64,000 nt of DNA from Streptomyces sp. NBC_01669 (GCF_026339735.1 NZ_JAPEQG010000001.1:7749001-7813000), one strand, 5' to 3'; shown: positions 45,337-54,007, numbered from the stretch's first letter. Numbers and translations are program-made. Notes: generated by a model from the sequence alone, not told the origin.

Positions 45337-46218
45337 TCAGCTCCCCGCGAGTTCCTGGAGGACCGGGGCGAACGCCTCCATGTTCGGCTCCAGTACCGCC
45401 AGGTAGGAGAAGCCGTAGCGCTCCCGCTGCTCTCTGAGCTGTTCGGCCATCTGCCGGACCGTCCCCACCGTGAACAGAGGCAGGGCCAGCGCCTGGTCCT
45501 CGTCGAGGTGAGGTGTCTTCGGCAGCACTTCGCGCACGGCCGCACGACGGTCGCGGGTGGCCCGGACGTACTGGATCAGCAGATTCAGTTCGGCTGGGCT
45601 CTCCCGTCCCGCGGCGAATCGCCGGTAGGCGGCGACACGCTCGTCGAGCTGCCCGGCGGTGAGGGGTGTGAGTGTGCCGTTCCGGTCGCCGACGGCCCCG
45701 GTGAACGCGACGATCTCGGCAAACTGTGCCGCCAGCCGCAGCACCCGGTCCCCGTTCCCGCCGATGAGCAACGGCGGCCGGGGCTTCTGCGCGGACCTCG
45801 GCAGTCGGGTGTCGTCGCGCAGCAGGCGGTCCACCTCCTCGACCGTATGTCGCAGATGATCCACCCGGCCGCCGGGGGAGAGGAACTCGATGCCCGCCCG
45901 GTCGTGCTCCTCGCGGACGTATCCGGTCCCGATTCCCAGCTCCAGGCGTCCCTCGGTCAGCGCATCCGTACCGGCCGCCTCGCGGGCCAGCAGCGCCGGA
46001 TTCCAGAAGGCGGCATTCAGTACGAAGGTGCCGACACGGGGCCGCTCCGTGGCCTCCGCGGCGGCCACCAGCGCGGGGAAGGGGGCCGGCATGCCCAGAT
46101 GGTCGGGGACCAGGATGACGTCGTAGCCGAGTTCCTCCGCGCGGCGGCATCGGGCGCGCCACTCGTGCCCACCGGTCGGCGTCAGCATGTTCACTCCGAA
46201 TCGGAACGACCTCGCCAT
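45337..46218 (-). CDS. LLM-class F420-dependent oxidoreductase
   Basis: A 293-residue luciferase-like TIM-barrel flavin/F420 enzyme. It shows FGVNMLTPTGGHEW, RAEELGYDVILVPDHLG, RVGTFVLNAAFWNPALLARE, LGIGTGYVREEHDRAGI and PPLLIGGNGDRVLRLAAQFA, all characteristic of the class that uses reduced F420. The start at 46218 is fixed by AAGGAGAG four bases upstream. The substrate cannot be predicted. Confidence 0.94.
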   Translation of the reverse strand: MARSFRFGVNMLTPTGGHEWRARCRRAEELGYDVILVPDHLGMPAPFPALVAAAEATERPRVGTFVLNAAFWNPALLAREAAGTDALTEGRLELGIGTGYVREEHDRAGIEFLSPGGRVDHLRHTVEEVDRLLRDDTRLPRSAQKPRPPLLIGGNGDRVLRLAAQFAEIVAFTGAVGDRNGTLTPLTAGQLDERVAAYRRFAAGRESPAELNLLIQYVRATRDRRAAVREVLPKTPHLDEDQALALPLFTVGTVRQMAEQLREQRERYGFSYLAVLEPNMEAFAPVLQELAGS

Positions 46219-46309
46219 GAACTCTCCTTGCGCCGGGCATTCGATGGACGGTCCACCTACTCTGCCAAGGGCGAGCCGCATCCGTACGCCGAACGGCCCC
46301 CTTGCCGGT

Positions 46310-46329
46310 GCTAGCAATCCCGCGCTAGC
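46310..46329. promoter_or_regulatory. Repeated GCTAGC palindromes before the RHH-Fic cassette
   Basis: GCTAGC occurs at 46310-46315 and 46324-46329, immediately upstream of the GTG start at 46338. RHH antitoxins bind tandem short palindromes over their own promoter, so this is a likely autoregulatory operator. Confidence 0.6.
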
Positions 46330-46337
46330 TTGGTGAT

Positions 46338-46565
46338 GTGCCCAAGACTCAGCTGAACGTACGAGTGGACGAGGCCACCGCCGAGGCCGCGCGGCAGCGC
46401 GCGCTGCAGAGGGGGATGAGCGTGAACCGCTACATAGAGGAACTCGTCAAGCAGGATGCGGGCGAAGTCGGACACACCTTTGTCGAAGCCGCTGCCGACT
46501 TCATGAAGCAGTACGAGTCGGTGTTCGCCGAGGAGTTCGGCCCGGAGCGCAAAGGCAACCGTTGA
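46338..46565 (+). CDS. Ribbon-helix-helix antitoxin
   Basis: A 75-residue protein. The RHH fold is at residues 3-45: strand TQLNVRVDE, helix TAEAARQRALQR, then GMSVNRYIEELVK. The acidic C-terminal tail (residues 46-70, FVEAAADFMKQYESVFAEEF) is the expected toxin-binding segment. GTG start at 46338. It overlaps the downstream Fic-like gene by four bases (GTTGA), the usual antitoxin-first layout. Confidence 0.85.
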   Translation: MPKTQLNVRVDEATAEAARQRALQRGMSVNRYIEELVKQDAGEVGHTFVEAAADFMKQYESVFAEEFGPERKGNR

Positions 46566-46933
46566 ACCTCCGGATCGACCTCTCCTGGCTGCTCATGGTC
46601 GCCGAGCACAAGACGCCCGGTGACCCGCAGGTCGTCGACTGGGGTGCGCTCGTCGCCGCGGTCGCCCGCCATGAGGCGGAGATCTTCGGCAGCGCCGTCT
46701 ACAGCGATCCGCACTCCAGGGCTGCCGCGCTCCTGCAGTTGCTCCTGCATGTCCCCGCGCTCGAACACTCCAACGCGTTGTTCGCCTCGGCCGTCGCATA
46801 CGGCTATCTCGTCGCCTCCGGGCTGAAGGTCATCACTTCGGCCGAGCAGGTGCGAGACCTGGCCCGACTGGTCAAGGAGGGCAAGGCCGACGTCCGGGCC
46901 ATCGCCGACGAACTGCGGCAGTGGAGTCTGTGA
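46562..46933 (+). CDS. Fic/Doc-fold toxin-like protein with degenerate FIC motif
   Basis: A 123-residue protein with the helical layout of Doc: N-terminal IDLSWLLMVAEHK, then VDWGALVAAVARHEAEIFG, and a C-terminal helix AEQVRDLARLVKEGKA. The segment that should carry HxFx(N/D)xNKR reads P65-A-L-E-H-S-N71-A-L. The Asn is kept but the catalytic His, the Phe and the Lys/Arg pair are replaced. Canonical AMP-transfer or phosphotransfer chemistry is therefore doubtful. It is coupled to the RHH antitoxin by a four-base overlap. Confidence 0.85.
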   Translation: MNLRIDLSWLLMVAEHKTPGDPQVVDWGALVAAVARHEAEIFGSAVYSDPHSRAAALLQLLLHVPALEHSNALFASAVAYGYLVASGLKVITSAEQVRDLARLVKEGKADVRAIADELRQWSL

Positions 46934-46997
46934 ATCCTGTTGTGTGAGTCTCCTGGAATGCCGCCTTCCGTCGTGAAGCATCGTTAACGTCCGGCGC

Positions 46998-47483
46998 ATG
47001 ACACACATAAGGAACACACGTGCGAAACGGATGACGGTCGCGGTCGTGGGTGCCGCGGCGGCCCTGGTGCTCGGAGTCGGCGGAGCGATCGCCGTCGGCG
47101 CGCCGGACGACGGCTCGGCCGATCCGACCCCTGTCCCCACCGCGACGTCCGACCCCGGCACGGGCGAGGTCGGCGGCAGCACCGTCGGCGGCAGCACGGA
47201 CGGCAGCGGCTCCGATAGCGGCAGCGTGAGCGGTTCGGGCGGTGTCGACCCCAGCCCGAGCGATGCGCCGAGCCCGACCGGAGCCCCGGACCCCACTGTC
47301 GGCCCGGATCCCACCGACAGCCCGGATCCCACCGGCAGCCCCGCACCCAGCGAACCGGCGAGCCTCGACGACCTGGAGAAGCGGATCGACGAGCTCGGCA
47401 AGAAGATCGACGAGCTGCCCACGAAGAAGGACCTCGCCGACGCGCTGCGGGCGCTCGCGGACCGGCTTGAGCAGGACGACTAG
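46998..47483 (+). CDS. Small membrane or secreted protein with Pro/Ser/Asp linker
   Basis: A 161-residue protein that I do not recognise. The N-terminus has a basic segment and one hydrophobic helix (AVVGAAAALVLGVGGAIAVGA, residues 14-34), either an uncleaved anchor or a signal. Then comes a low-complexity DPTDSPDPTG-type linker (about 35-115). The C-terminal coiled coil is highly charged with repeated Lys/Asp/Glu (DLEKRIDELGKKIDELPTKK). It looks like a cell-surface stalk with an oligomerising tip. Confidence 0.75.
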   Translation: MTHIRNTRAKRMTVAVVGAAAALVLGVGGAIAVGAPDDGSADPTPVPTATSDPGTGEVGGSTVGGSTDGSGSDSGSVSGSGGVDPSPSDAPSPTGAPDPTVGPDPTDSPDPTGSPAPSEPASLDDLEKRIDELGKKIDELPTKKDLADALRALADRLEQDD

Positions 47484-47512
47484 CGCCTGATCCGGAAGAC
47501 AGGCCGCACGCC

Positions 47513-48196
47513 TCAGGAGGTGTCCACCACGGTCGTCCGACGGGCCACGCCCAGGACGCACTCAGAAGTAGGGAGCCGGATCCCCCAGTCCGGCATCTTC
47601 ACCTTGCGGTACGCCTCCACCACGAACCCGGCCTCCTCGATCGCGGTGAGCGTGTCCCGGGCCGTATGACACCCGCCGCCCAGCAGCGGCCACACCGTGC
47701 GGTCCAGTGCCCGCTGCACCGTCGCCATGGCGCGGTCATCGGCCCGCACATGCTCGAAGAAGCGCAGCTCCCCGCCGGGACGCAGCACCCGCTCGATCTC
47801 CGCGAGCGACCGCTCGACATTCCGTACGGTGCACAGCACCAGTGACGCGACGGCCCCGTCGAACGCCTCGCTCTTCACCGGCAGCGCCTCCGCGGCACCC
47901 GGCACGACATCCACCGGAAGGCCGGCACGCAGCGCGGACCGTACCGCCAACTGCCGCAGGGTGCGCTCGGGTTCGATCGCCACCACTTCGGAGACGGCGG
48001 GCGGATAGTGGGCGAAGTTCAGGCCGTTGCCCACACCGACCTCGATGATGCGTCCGGACAGTCCGGCGAGCAGTTCCGAGCGAATGGCCGCCATCCCGGC
48101 CCTGGTCTCCGCCGCCACACTCATGCGGGCGTAGAACCGGGCGAAGACCGGGTGGTGCACCGCGTCCTTCGGGATCTTCGTGCTCCGCAGATGCAT
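47513..48196 (-). CDS. Class I SAM-dependent methyltransferase
   Basis: A 227-residue methyltransferase. Motif I, IIEVGVGNGLNFAHYP, binds SAM. It is followed by VVAIEPE (motif II), FDGAVASLVLCTVRNVE, and LRPGGELRFFEHVRAD (post-motif III). It resembles UbiE/phospholipid-type methyltransferases, but the substrate is unknown. GAGGAGG precedes the ATG at 48196, fixing the start. It is downstream of bioD in the same direction but separated by 139 bases. Confidence 0.92.
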   Translation of the reverse strand: MHLRSTKIPKDAVHHPVFARFYARMSVAAETRAGMAAIRSELLAGLSGRIIEVGVGNGLNFAHYPPAVSEVVAIEPERTLRQLAVRSALRAGLPVDVVPGAAEALPVKSEAFDGAVASLVLCTVRNVERSLAEIERVLRPGGELRFFEHVRADDRAMATVQRALDRTVWPLLGGGCHTARDTLTAIEEAGFVVEAYRKVKMPDWGIRLPTSECVLGVARRTTVVDTS

Positions 48197-48335
48197 GACG
48201 GACCTCCTCGACAGGACCGGCTGCACCGGGCGGCTCGGTCGGGCGGGACCGCCCGACCGGAGCTGCCCGACGTGAGAAACCCGGCCGGCAAAGTACGGCT
48301 ACTTCGATTCTGCCCCGTCCCGGGCCACTCAGCCG

Positions 48336-49031
48336 TCAGTCGGCGGTCCGGTTGCCGCCCAACTCCGCGGTCAGCCAACTCGCCGCCCGGGCACGGAATT
48401 CGGCGGGCGCGAGGGCGCCCGCGCCCGCCGGTACGGCGCCCAGCAGCGGCGCGCCCGCCGCCACCGGCAGATCGTCGAGATTGCAGCGCGCGGCCAGATC
48501 GGGTTCGGCGGGCATGCTGCCCACGACCACGCCCAGGCACTCCAGCCCACGCGTCCGCAGCGCCTCCGAGGTCAGCGCGGTGGAATTGAGCGTGCCGAGC
48601 CCTGCGGGTGCCACGACCAGGACCGGAGCGCCGAGCAGCCGCGCCGCGTCCGCGAGCGTGGCGCCTGCGTCGTCGAACCGTACGAGCAGCCCTCCCGCGC
48701 CCTCGACCAGCACCAGATCGTGCTCGGTGGCGAGCTTCTCGGCTGCCTCCGCGATCTGTTCCGGGCGCACGGGCGCCAGGCCCGCCCGCCGCGCGGCCGT
48801 GTCCGGCGCCAACGGCTCGGGGAACCGGGCCAGTTCGAGGCCGGTCACCGTCTCGCCGGCAAGCCTGCGCACCTCGAAGACATCGCCCGGCTCGCCCGGC
48901 GCAACGCCCGTCTGGGCAGGCTTGAGCACGGCCACCGAACGCCCGGAGGCGACCGCCACCGCGGCCACGGCCGCCGTGACGACCGTCTTGCCGATCTCCG
49001 TACCCGTACCGCTCACCATCAGTACCGACAT
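48336..49031 (-). CDS. bioD: Dethiobiotin synthase
   Basis: A 231-residue ATP-dependent ligase that closes the ureido ring from DAPA and CO2. It shows P-loop GTGTEIGKTVVTAAVA, LKPAQTG with its conserved lysine, LVEGAGGLLVRFDD (Mg-binding Glu) and LVVAPAGLGTLNSTALT. Start ATG at 49031. Third gene of the bioB-bioA-bioD operon, only two bases after bioA. Confidence 0.95.
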   Translation of the reverse strand: MSVLMVSGTGTEIGKTVVTAAVAAVAVASGRSVAVLKPAQTGVAPGEPGDVFEVRRLAGETVTGLELARFPEPLAPDTAARRAGLAPVRPEQIAEAAEKLATEHDLVLVEGAGGLLVRFDDAGATLADAARLLGAPVLVVAPAGLGTLNSTALTSEALRTRGLECLGVVVGSMPAEPDLAARCNLDDLPVAAGAPLLGAVPAGAGALAPAEFRARAASWLTAELGGNRTAD

Positions 49032-49032
49032 C

Positions 49033-50337
49033 TCAGCCCTCCCGCGCCGCCGCGCACACCGCACGGCAGATTCGCGCCAGATCGTCGTCGCCCGTCACAT
49101 ACGGCGGCATCGTGTAGATCAGGTCCCGGAACGGGCGCAGCCACACGCCCTCACGGACCGCGGCCTCGGTGGCTGCCGCCATGTTCACGTCGTGATCGAG
49201 CTGTACGACGCCGATGGCGCCCAGAACGCGTACATCCCGTACACCTGCGATCGCGCGGGCCCCGGCCAGGCCGCCCAGCAACCCCGCTTCCAGGCGCTTG
49301 ACCTCCTGCTGCCAGTCCTGGCCGAGCAGTAGATCGATCGAGGCGAGGGCCACCGCTGCGGCCAGCGGATTGCCCATGAAGGTCGGCCCGTGCGCAAGCA
49401 CCGGGACCTTGCCGCTCGAGATACCGTCCGCCACCCGTGAGGTGCAGAGGGTCGCCGCCATCGTCAGATAGCCGCCGGTCAGCGCCTTGCCGACGCACAT
49501 CACGTCGGGGGAGACCCCGGCATGCCCGGCGGCGAACAGCTTCCCCGTACGCCCGAAACCGGTCGCGATCTCGTCGAACACCAACAGCACGTCATGGGCG
49601 TCGCACGCCTCGCGCAGCACCCGCAGATAGCCGGGGGAGTGGAACCGCATCCCGCCCGCACCCTGCACCACCGGCTCCACGATCACCGCGGCCAGCTCAT
49701 CGGCATGCTGCGCGATCAGCCCCCGCAGATGCTGTACGTACGTCTCATCCGGTTCCTCGTCGAAGCCGCCCGGCGGCTCGTCGGCGAAGACCTGCCGGGG
49801 CAGCACGCCCGACCACAGCTCATGCATGCCACCCTCGGGGTCGCAGACGGACATCGGCTGCCAGGTGTCCCCGTGGTAGCCGCCGCGCCAGGTCAGCAGC
49901 CGCTGTTTGGCGGGCTTTCCGGTCGAGTTCCAGTACTGCAGACACATCTTCACCGCGACCTCGACCGACACCGAACCCGAGTCGGCGAGGAAGACATGGC
50001 GCAGCGGCTCCGGTGTGATCTCGACCAGCCTGGCGGCCAGCCGCACGGCGGGCTCATGGGTGAGCCCGCCGAACATCACATGGCTCATCCGGTCCAGCTG
50101 GCCACGCGCCGCCTCGTTGAGCACCGGGTGGTTGTAGCCGTGCACCGCCGACCACCAGGACGACATGCCGTCGACCAACTCGCCCTGCCCGTGGGCCGGT
50201 TCGGCGAGCCGCAGACGTACCCCGGACGCGGACTCCACGACCAGCGGCTCCTGCCGGCCAGGCATCGGGCCGTACGGATGCCAGACGTGGTCCCGGTCCA
50301 GGGCCCGCAGTTCGGCCGGGGAGAGGGGCTCAGGCAT
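49033..50337 (-). CDS. bioA: Adenosylmethionine-8-amino-7-oxononanoate aminotransferase
   Basis: A 434-residue PLP enzyme converting KAPA to DAPA with SAM as amino donor. It shows HVWHPYGPMPGRQEP, the substrate-site WWSAVHGYNHP, ADSGSVSVEVAVKMC, FDEIATGFGRTG, and the PLP lysine in DVMCVGKALTGGYL. I chose the ATG at 50337, which overlaps the end of bioB by eight bases; a longer frame to 50364 lies inside bioB. Middle gene of the operon. Confidence 0.95.
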   Translation of the reverse strand: MPEPLSPAELRALDRDHVWHPYGPMPGRQEPLVVESASGVRLRLAEPAHGQGELVDGMSSWWSAVHGYNHPVLNEAARGQLDRMSHVMFGGLTHEPAVRLAARLVEITPEPLRHVFLADSGSVSVEVAVKMCLQYWNSTGKPAKQRLLTWRGGYHGDTWQPMSVCDPEGGMHELWSGVLPRQVFADEPPGGFDEEPDETYVQHLRGLIAQHADELAAVIVEPVVQGAGGMRFHSPGYLRVLREACDAHDVLLVFDEIATGFGRTGKLFAAGHAGVSPDVMCVGKALTGGYLTMAATLCTSRVADGISSGKVPVLAHGPTFMGNPLAAAVALASIDLLLGQDWQQEVKRLEAGLLGGLAGARAIAGVRDVRVLGAIGVVQLDHDVNMAAATEAAVREGVWLRPFRDLIYTMPPYVTGDDDLARICRAVCAAAREG

Positions 50338-51514
50338 TGGGTGCGAGATCCGTTCCCGCGCCACGACGGCGGACCGCCACCAGATCCGTACGCGCGCCCG
50401 GCGTCCCGGCCTCGGCGTCCCCCGGCTCGTCGGTCACGTCACCGCAGGGCGCACAGCCCCCGGCGTGCGAGCCGCAGCCGCCACCGGTCTCCGCCTCGGC
50501 CGCCGCGTCCGTACGGTGCCGGGGCAGCGTCGTCGTACCCGCGCCCTCCACCTCGAAACCGGCGTCCGCGATCATGTCCAGATCTGCCTGCCCCGCCTGG
50601 CCCTCACTGGTCAGATAGTCGCCCAGGAAGATCGAGTTGACCAGGTGCAGGGCGAGCGGCTGCATCGAGCGCAGATGCACTTCTCGGCCGCCCGCGAGCC
50701 GGACCTCGACATCCGGGCAGACGAACCGGACCATTGCCAGAATGCGCAGACAGCGCTGCGGGGTGAGGTTCCACTCCTTGGCGAGAGGGGTCCCCTCGAA
50801 CGGAATCAGAAAGTTCACCGGAACCGAGTCCGGGTCCAGCTCGCGCAGCGAGAAGACGACGTCGACCAGATCCGCGTCGCTCTCACCCATCCCGGCGATC
50901 AGCCCGGAGCACGCCGAGAGTCCCGCGGCCTGCGCCTGCTGGACGGTCTCCACCCGGTCCGCATAGGTGTGGGTGGTGGTGATGTCCCCGTACGTCCCCT
51001 CGGACGTATTGAGGTTGTGGTTGTACGCGTCGGCGCCCGCAGAACGCAGCCGGTCGGCCTGCCCGGCGGAGAGCAGACCGAGGCAGGCGCACACCTCGAC
51101 GCCCTCGTTCTGCTCCTTGATCGCCTCGATCGTCTGCGACACCCGGTCGACGTCCCGGTCCGTCGGACCGCGGCCGCTCGCCACCAGACAGACGCGCTTC
51201 GCGCCGCCCGCCACCCCGGCGGCGGCGGCCTTCGACGCCTCGTCCGGTTTCAGCCAGGTGTACTTGAGGATCTCGGCCTTCGAGCCGAGCCGCTGAGAGC
51301 AGTACGAGCAGTCCTCCGGGCAGAGCCCGGACTTGAGATTGACCAGATAGTTCAGCTTCACCCGTCGGCCGAACCACTGACGGCGCACCTTCCCGGCCGC
51401 GGCCACCACTTCGAGGAGGTCGTCGTCCGAGGTCGCCAGCACGGCGAGCGCTTCTTCGCGGGTCGGCAGCTCGCGCCGCAGCCCCTTGTCCACCAACGTG
51501 TTCAGGAGGTCCAT
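50330..51514 (-). CDS. bioB: Biotin synthase with Cys/Gly-rich C-terminal extension
   Basis: A 394-residue radical-SAM enzyme that inserts sulfur into dethiobiotin. The [4Fe-4S] motif CPEDCSYC is at about residues 66-73. The conserved YNHNLNTSEGTYG and RLAGGREVHLR (Arg ligand of the auxiliary cluster) follow. The family ends near residue 335-340. Here a 50-residue tail has three further cysteine pairs (GGGCGSHAGGCAPCG). ATG at 51514 is used. First gene of bioB-bioA-bioD, divergent from bioF. Confidence 0.95.
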   Translation of the reverse strand: MDLLNTLVDKGLRRELPTREEALAVLATSDDDLLEVVAAAGKVRRQWFGRRVKLNYLVNLKSGLCPEDCSYCSQRLGSKAEILKYTWLKPDEASKAAAAGVAGGAKRVCLVASGRGPTDRDVDRVSQTIEAIKEQNEGVEVCACLGLLSAGQADRLRSAGADAYNHNLNTSEGTYGDITTTHTYADRVETVQQAQAAGLSACSGLIAGMGESDADLVDVVFSLRELDPDSVPVNFLIPFEGTPLAKEWNLTPQRCLRILAMVRFVCPDVEVRLAGGREVHLRSMQPLALHLVNSIFLGDYLTSEGQAGQADLDMIADAGFEVEGAGTTTLPRHRTDAAAEAETGGGCGSHAGGCAPCGDVTDEPGDAEAGTPGARTDLVAVRRRGAGTDLAPNA

Positions 51515-51583
51515 GGTCACGATCCTGGCTTACGGCACCGCCCGCAGCCAAGGAGGAACCGGACAACAGAGCCCACAGAGCAT

Positions 51584-51599
51584 GTGTGTATTGCCACAC
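51584..51599. promoter_or_regulatory. Inverted repeat in the bioB/bioF divergent promoter
   Basis: GTGTG (51584-51588) and CACAC (51595-51599) are inverted arms separated by six A/T-rich bases. They lie 70 bases from the bioB start and 60 bases from the bioF start, in the 144-base divergent gap. Possible operator for a biotin-responsive regulator; I do not recognise a known BioQ or BirA box. Confidence 0.45.
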
Positions 51600-51658
51600 C
51601 ATGACGGGCCGCGCCCCCGGTTAGGCTCTGTGAGCTGCCTACAAAAGGGACCGCCGCC

Positions 51659-52801
51659 ATGTCCTTCGCCCCGTTCGACTGGATCGATGACGAGGCGCGC
51701 CGCCGTGCGGACGCCGGGCTCGTCCGTACTCTGCGCCCCCGGCCCGCCGAGCCGGAACTGCTGGACCTCGCGAGCAACGACTACCTGGGCCTCACCCGGC
51801 ACCCCGAGGTGACCGCTGCCGCCGCCGAGGCCGCGCACCGGTGGGGTGCGGGCGCCACCGGCTCCCGGCTGGTCACCGGTTCCACCGCGCTGCACGCCGA
51901 GCTCGAACGCGAACTCGCCGAATTCTGCGGTTTCGAAGCGGCCCTCGTCCTCTCCTCCGGCTACGCGGCCAATCTCGCCGCCCTCACCGCCCTCACCGGC
52001 CGTGGCTCCCTGATCGTCTCCGACGCGGGCAATCACGCCTCCATCGTGGACGGCTGCCGCCTCTCCCGGGCGGACACCGTCGTCGTACCCCACGCCGATC
52101 CCGAAGCCGTCGCCAAGGAGCTGCGCGCGCACGGCGGCCGCGCCCTGGCCGTCACCGACTCGGTCTTCTCCGTCGACGGAGACGCCGCGCCGCTGCCGGA
52201 ACTGGCCGACGTCTGCCGTACGGAGGGCGCCGCGCTGCTCGTCGACGACGCGCACGGTCTGGGTGTGCTCGGGGAGGGCGGGCGCGGCGCCCTCGCCGCC
52301 GCCGGTCTCGCGGGTGGTGACGGGATCGTCACCACCCTCACCCTCTCCAAGTCCCTGGGCAGTCAGGGCGGAGCCGTCCTCGGCCCGGCCCGGGTGATCG
52401 ACCATCTGGTCAACGCGGCCCGCACCTTCATCTTCGACACCGGGCTCGCACCGGCCGCGACGGGCGCGGCTCTCGCGAGCCTGCGCCTGCTGCGCCGCGA
52501 GCCGGCACGCGCGGGCAGGGCCCGTACGGTCGCCACCGCACTGTACGAACGGCTGACCGCGGAGGGGCTGACCGCCGTACGCCCCGACGCCGCAGTCGTC
52601 TCGGTCAGGGCACCTTCGCCGGACGCGGCGGTGCGCTGGGCGGCCGACTGCCGCGCGGCCGGGATCGCGGTGGGCTGCTTCCGCCCGCCGTCGGTCCCGG
52701 ACGGCATCTCGCGGCTGCGGCTCACCGCGCGGGCCGACCTCACGGAGGCGCAGATCGCGACCGCGGTGGCGACCGTCCTGCGGACCGCGCCACTGACCTG
52801 A
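51659..52801 (+). CDS. bioF: 8-amino-7-oxononanoate synthase
   Basis: A 380-residue PLP enzyme that condenses pimeloyl-thioester with alanine. It shows LASNDYLGLTRHP, GSTALHAELERELAEFCGFE, SDAGNHASIVDGCRLS, DDAHGLGVLGEGGRG and the PLP lysine in LTLSKSLGSQGG. It is transcribed away from bioB-bioA-bioD. bioA, bioB, bioD and bioF are all present, whereas no bioH/bioC-type gene lies nearby. Confidence 0.95.
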   Translation: MSFAPFDWIDDEARRRADAGLVRTLRPRPAEPELLDLASNDYLGLTRHPEVTAAAAEAAHRWGAGATGSRLVTGSTALHAELERELAEFCGFEAALVLSSGYAANLAALTALTGRGSLIVSDAGNHASIVDGCRLSRADTVVVPHADPEAVAKELRAHGGRALAVTDSVFSVDGDAAPLPELADVCRTEGAALLVDDAHGLGVLGEGGRGALAAAGLAGGDGIVTTLTLSKSLGSQGGAVLGPARVIDHLVNAARTFIFDTGLAPAATGAALASLRLLRREPARAGRARTVATALYERLTAEGLTAVRPDAAVVSVRAPSPDAAVRWAADCRAAGIAVGCFRPPSVPDGISRLRLTARADLTEAQIATAVATVLRTAPLT

Positions 52802-52814
52802 CGGAGCCGGCCGG

Positions 52815-53021
52815 TCAGCCGACCGGACCGTCGTTCAGACCGGAGACGAACGAAGTCCAGGCCGCCGCGGAGAACCGCAGCGGGGGCCTGGACACATCTT
52901 TGGAATCCCGCACGGCCAGCTGTTCCGCGCCGAACGGAGCTGCTTCCACGCAGTTGTTCATACCCGTGCTGCGGCTACTGCGCCGCCACATTAACTCGTG
53001 CTGTGCGAGGCAATCGGACAT
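52815..53021 (-). CDS. DUF397 domain protein with TTA codon
   Basis: A 68-residue protein of the DUF397 family (WRRSSRSTGMNNCVEAAPF, AVRDSKDVSRPPLRFSAAAW), which is always found beside XRE regulators in Streptomyces. GAGGGGG lies just upstream of the ATG at 53021. Its tenth codon (52992-52994) is TTA, so its translation should depend on the bldA tRNA. An internal ATG immediately after that codon could avoid this. It lies 27 bases after the XRE gene in the same operon. Confidence 0.9.
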   Translation of the reverse strand: MSDCLAQHELMWRRSSRSTGMNNCVEAAPFGAEQLAVRDSKDVSRPPLRFSAAAWTSFVSGLNDGPVG

Positions 53022-53048
53022 CGGGCCCCCTCGGGCAGTCTGAGGTTC

Positions 53049-53906
53049 CTAACCGTCGCGGTCGATCGCGGCGATGAGGTCCAACGAGTGCTCCGGCGAC
53101 AACGCGTGTGCCTGCATCGTGCGGAAGGCCGAGCTGTACGCCTCAAGGTCTTCTTTCCGCTCCAGGTAGAGGCTACTCGTCAAATGGTCAAGAACGACCA
53201 CATCCAGATCGGAAGTATTCGGAAATGAGAAGATAACGAACGGTCCAGTGATGCCGATGTATCCGCCGACCGAGAACGGCAGCAACTGCACCTGCACATG
53301 GGGAAGTTGGGACAACCGTGCCACATGGCGCAGCTGCTCACGCATCACTCGGCGCCCGCCGACCTCGCGCCGCAGCACCGCCTCGTCGAGCACTGCGGTC
53401 AGCCGCAACGGCGGGTCCGTCCGCAGCACCCCCTGCCGCGCGAGCCGCACCTCCACCAGCGAGTCCAGCTGACCGGCGGGCAGCCCGTCCAGGGACGAAC
53501 GGGTCACCGCCCGCGCGTAGTCGGCGGTCTGCAGCAGTCCGGGAACCACCGAGGTTTCCAGCGTGCGGGCGGTCCGGGCCTGGGACTCCAGACTGATGAA
53601 GTCCCGGTACTGGGGCGGGATGAGGCCGCGGTAGGCGTGCCACCAGCCCGTGCCACCACCGCCCGCCGAGCCCGCAAGCATCTCCAGGAGCGCCCGTAAC
53701 TGTGCGTCGTCCACGCCGTAGGCATCAAGCAGCCGGCCCACATCGGCCGGCTTCACCCCGCTCGCACCGGTCTCGATCCGGCTCACCTTCGACTGGTGCC
53801 AGCCGAGGATCCGTGCGGCGTCCCGACTGGTCAGTCCGGACGTGTGGCGCAGACTCCGCAGTTCCTCCCCGAGTTTGCGGCGACGTACTGCGGGGCCGTG
53901 CTGCAT
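53049..53906 (-). CDS. XRE family regulator with DUF5753-type domain (WhiJ-like), TTA codon
   Basis: A 285-residue regulator. The N-terminal XRE HTH (residues 10-70: RRKLGEELRSLRHTSGLTSR, GWHQSKVSRIETGASGVKPAD) is joined to the DUF5753-like domain (about 90-275: IPPQYRDFISLESQARTART, VVPGLLQTADYARAV, MREQLRHVARLSQLPHVQVQLLPF). This is the WhiJ/BldB-associated class linked to development. Leu70 is encoded by TTA (53697-53699). The start is the ATG at 53906, preceded by GGGAGG. Divergent from an ATPase of the anti-sigma type. Confidence 0.93.
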   Translation of the reverse strand: MQHGPAVRRRKLGEELRSLRHTSGLTSRDAARILGWHQSKVSRIETGASGVKPADVGRLLDAYGVDDAQLRALLEMLAGSAGGGGTGWWHAYRGLIPPQYRDFISLESQARTARTLETSVVPGLLQTADYARAVTRSSLDGLPAGQLDSLVEVRLARQGVLRTDPPLRLTAVLDEAVLRREVGGRRVMREQLRHVARLSQLPHVQVQLLPFSVGGYIGITGPFVIFSFPNTSDLDVVVLDHLTSSLYLERKEDLEAYSSAFRTMQAHALSPEHSLDLIAAIDRDG

Positions 53907-53991
53907 CGGCGGCCTCCCTCCCTCTCGTACCGAGGGGCCAGTGTGCCGCCACCCACGCCTGTCCGGGCCGGAGTTCACCGCTTCGAGCGAC

Positions 53992-54007
53992 AGATATATG
54001 CATATCT
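53992..54007. promoter_or_regulatory. AT-rich inverted repeat between the XRE and ATPase genes
   Basis: AGATAT (53992-53997) and ATATCT (54002-54007) are perfect inverted arms around ATGC, in a 203-base divergent gap that is otherwise GC-rich. Likely operator of the XRE protein or an A/T-rich promoter core. Confidence 0.55.
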
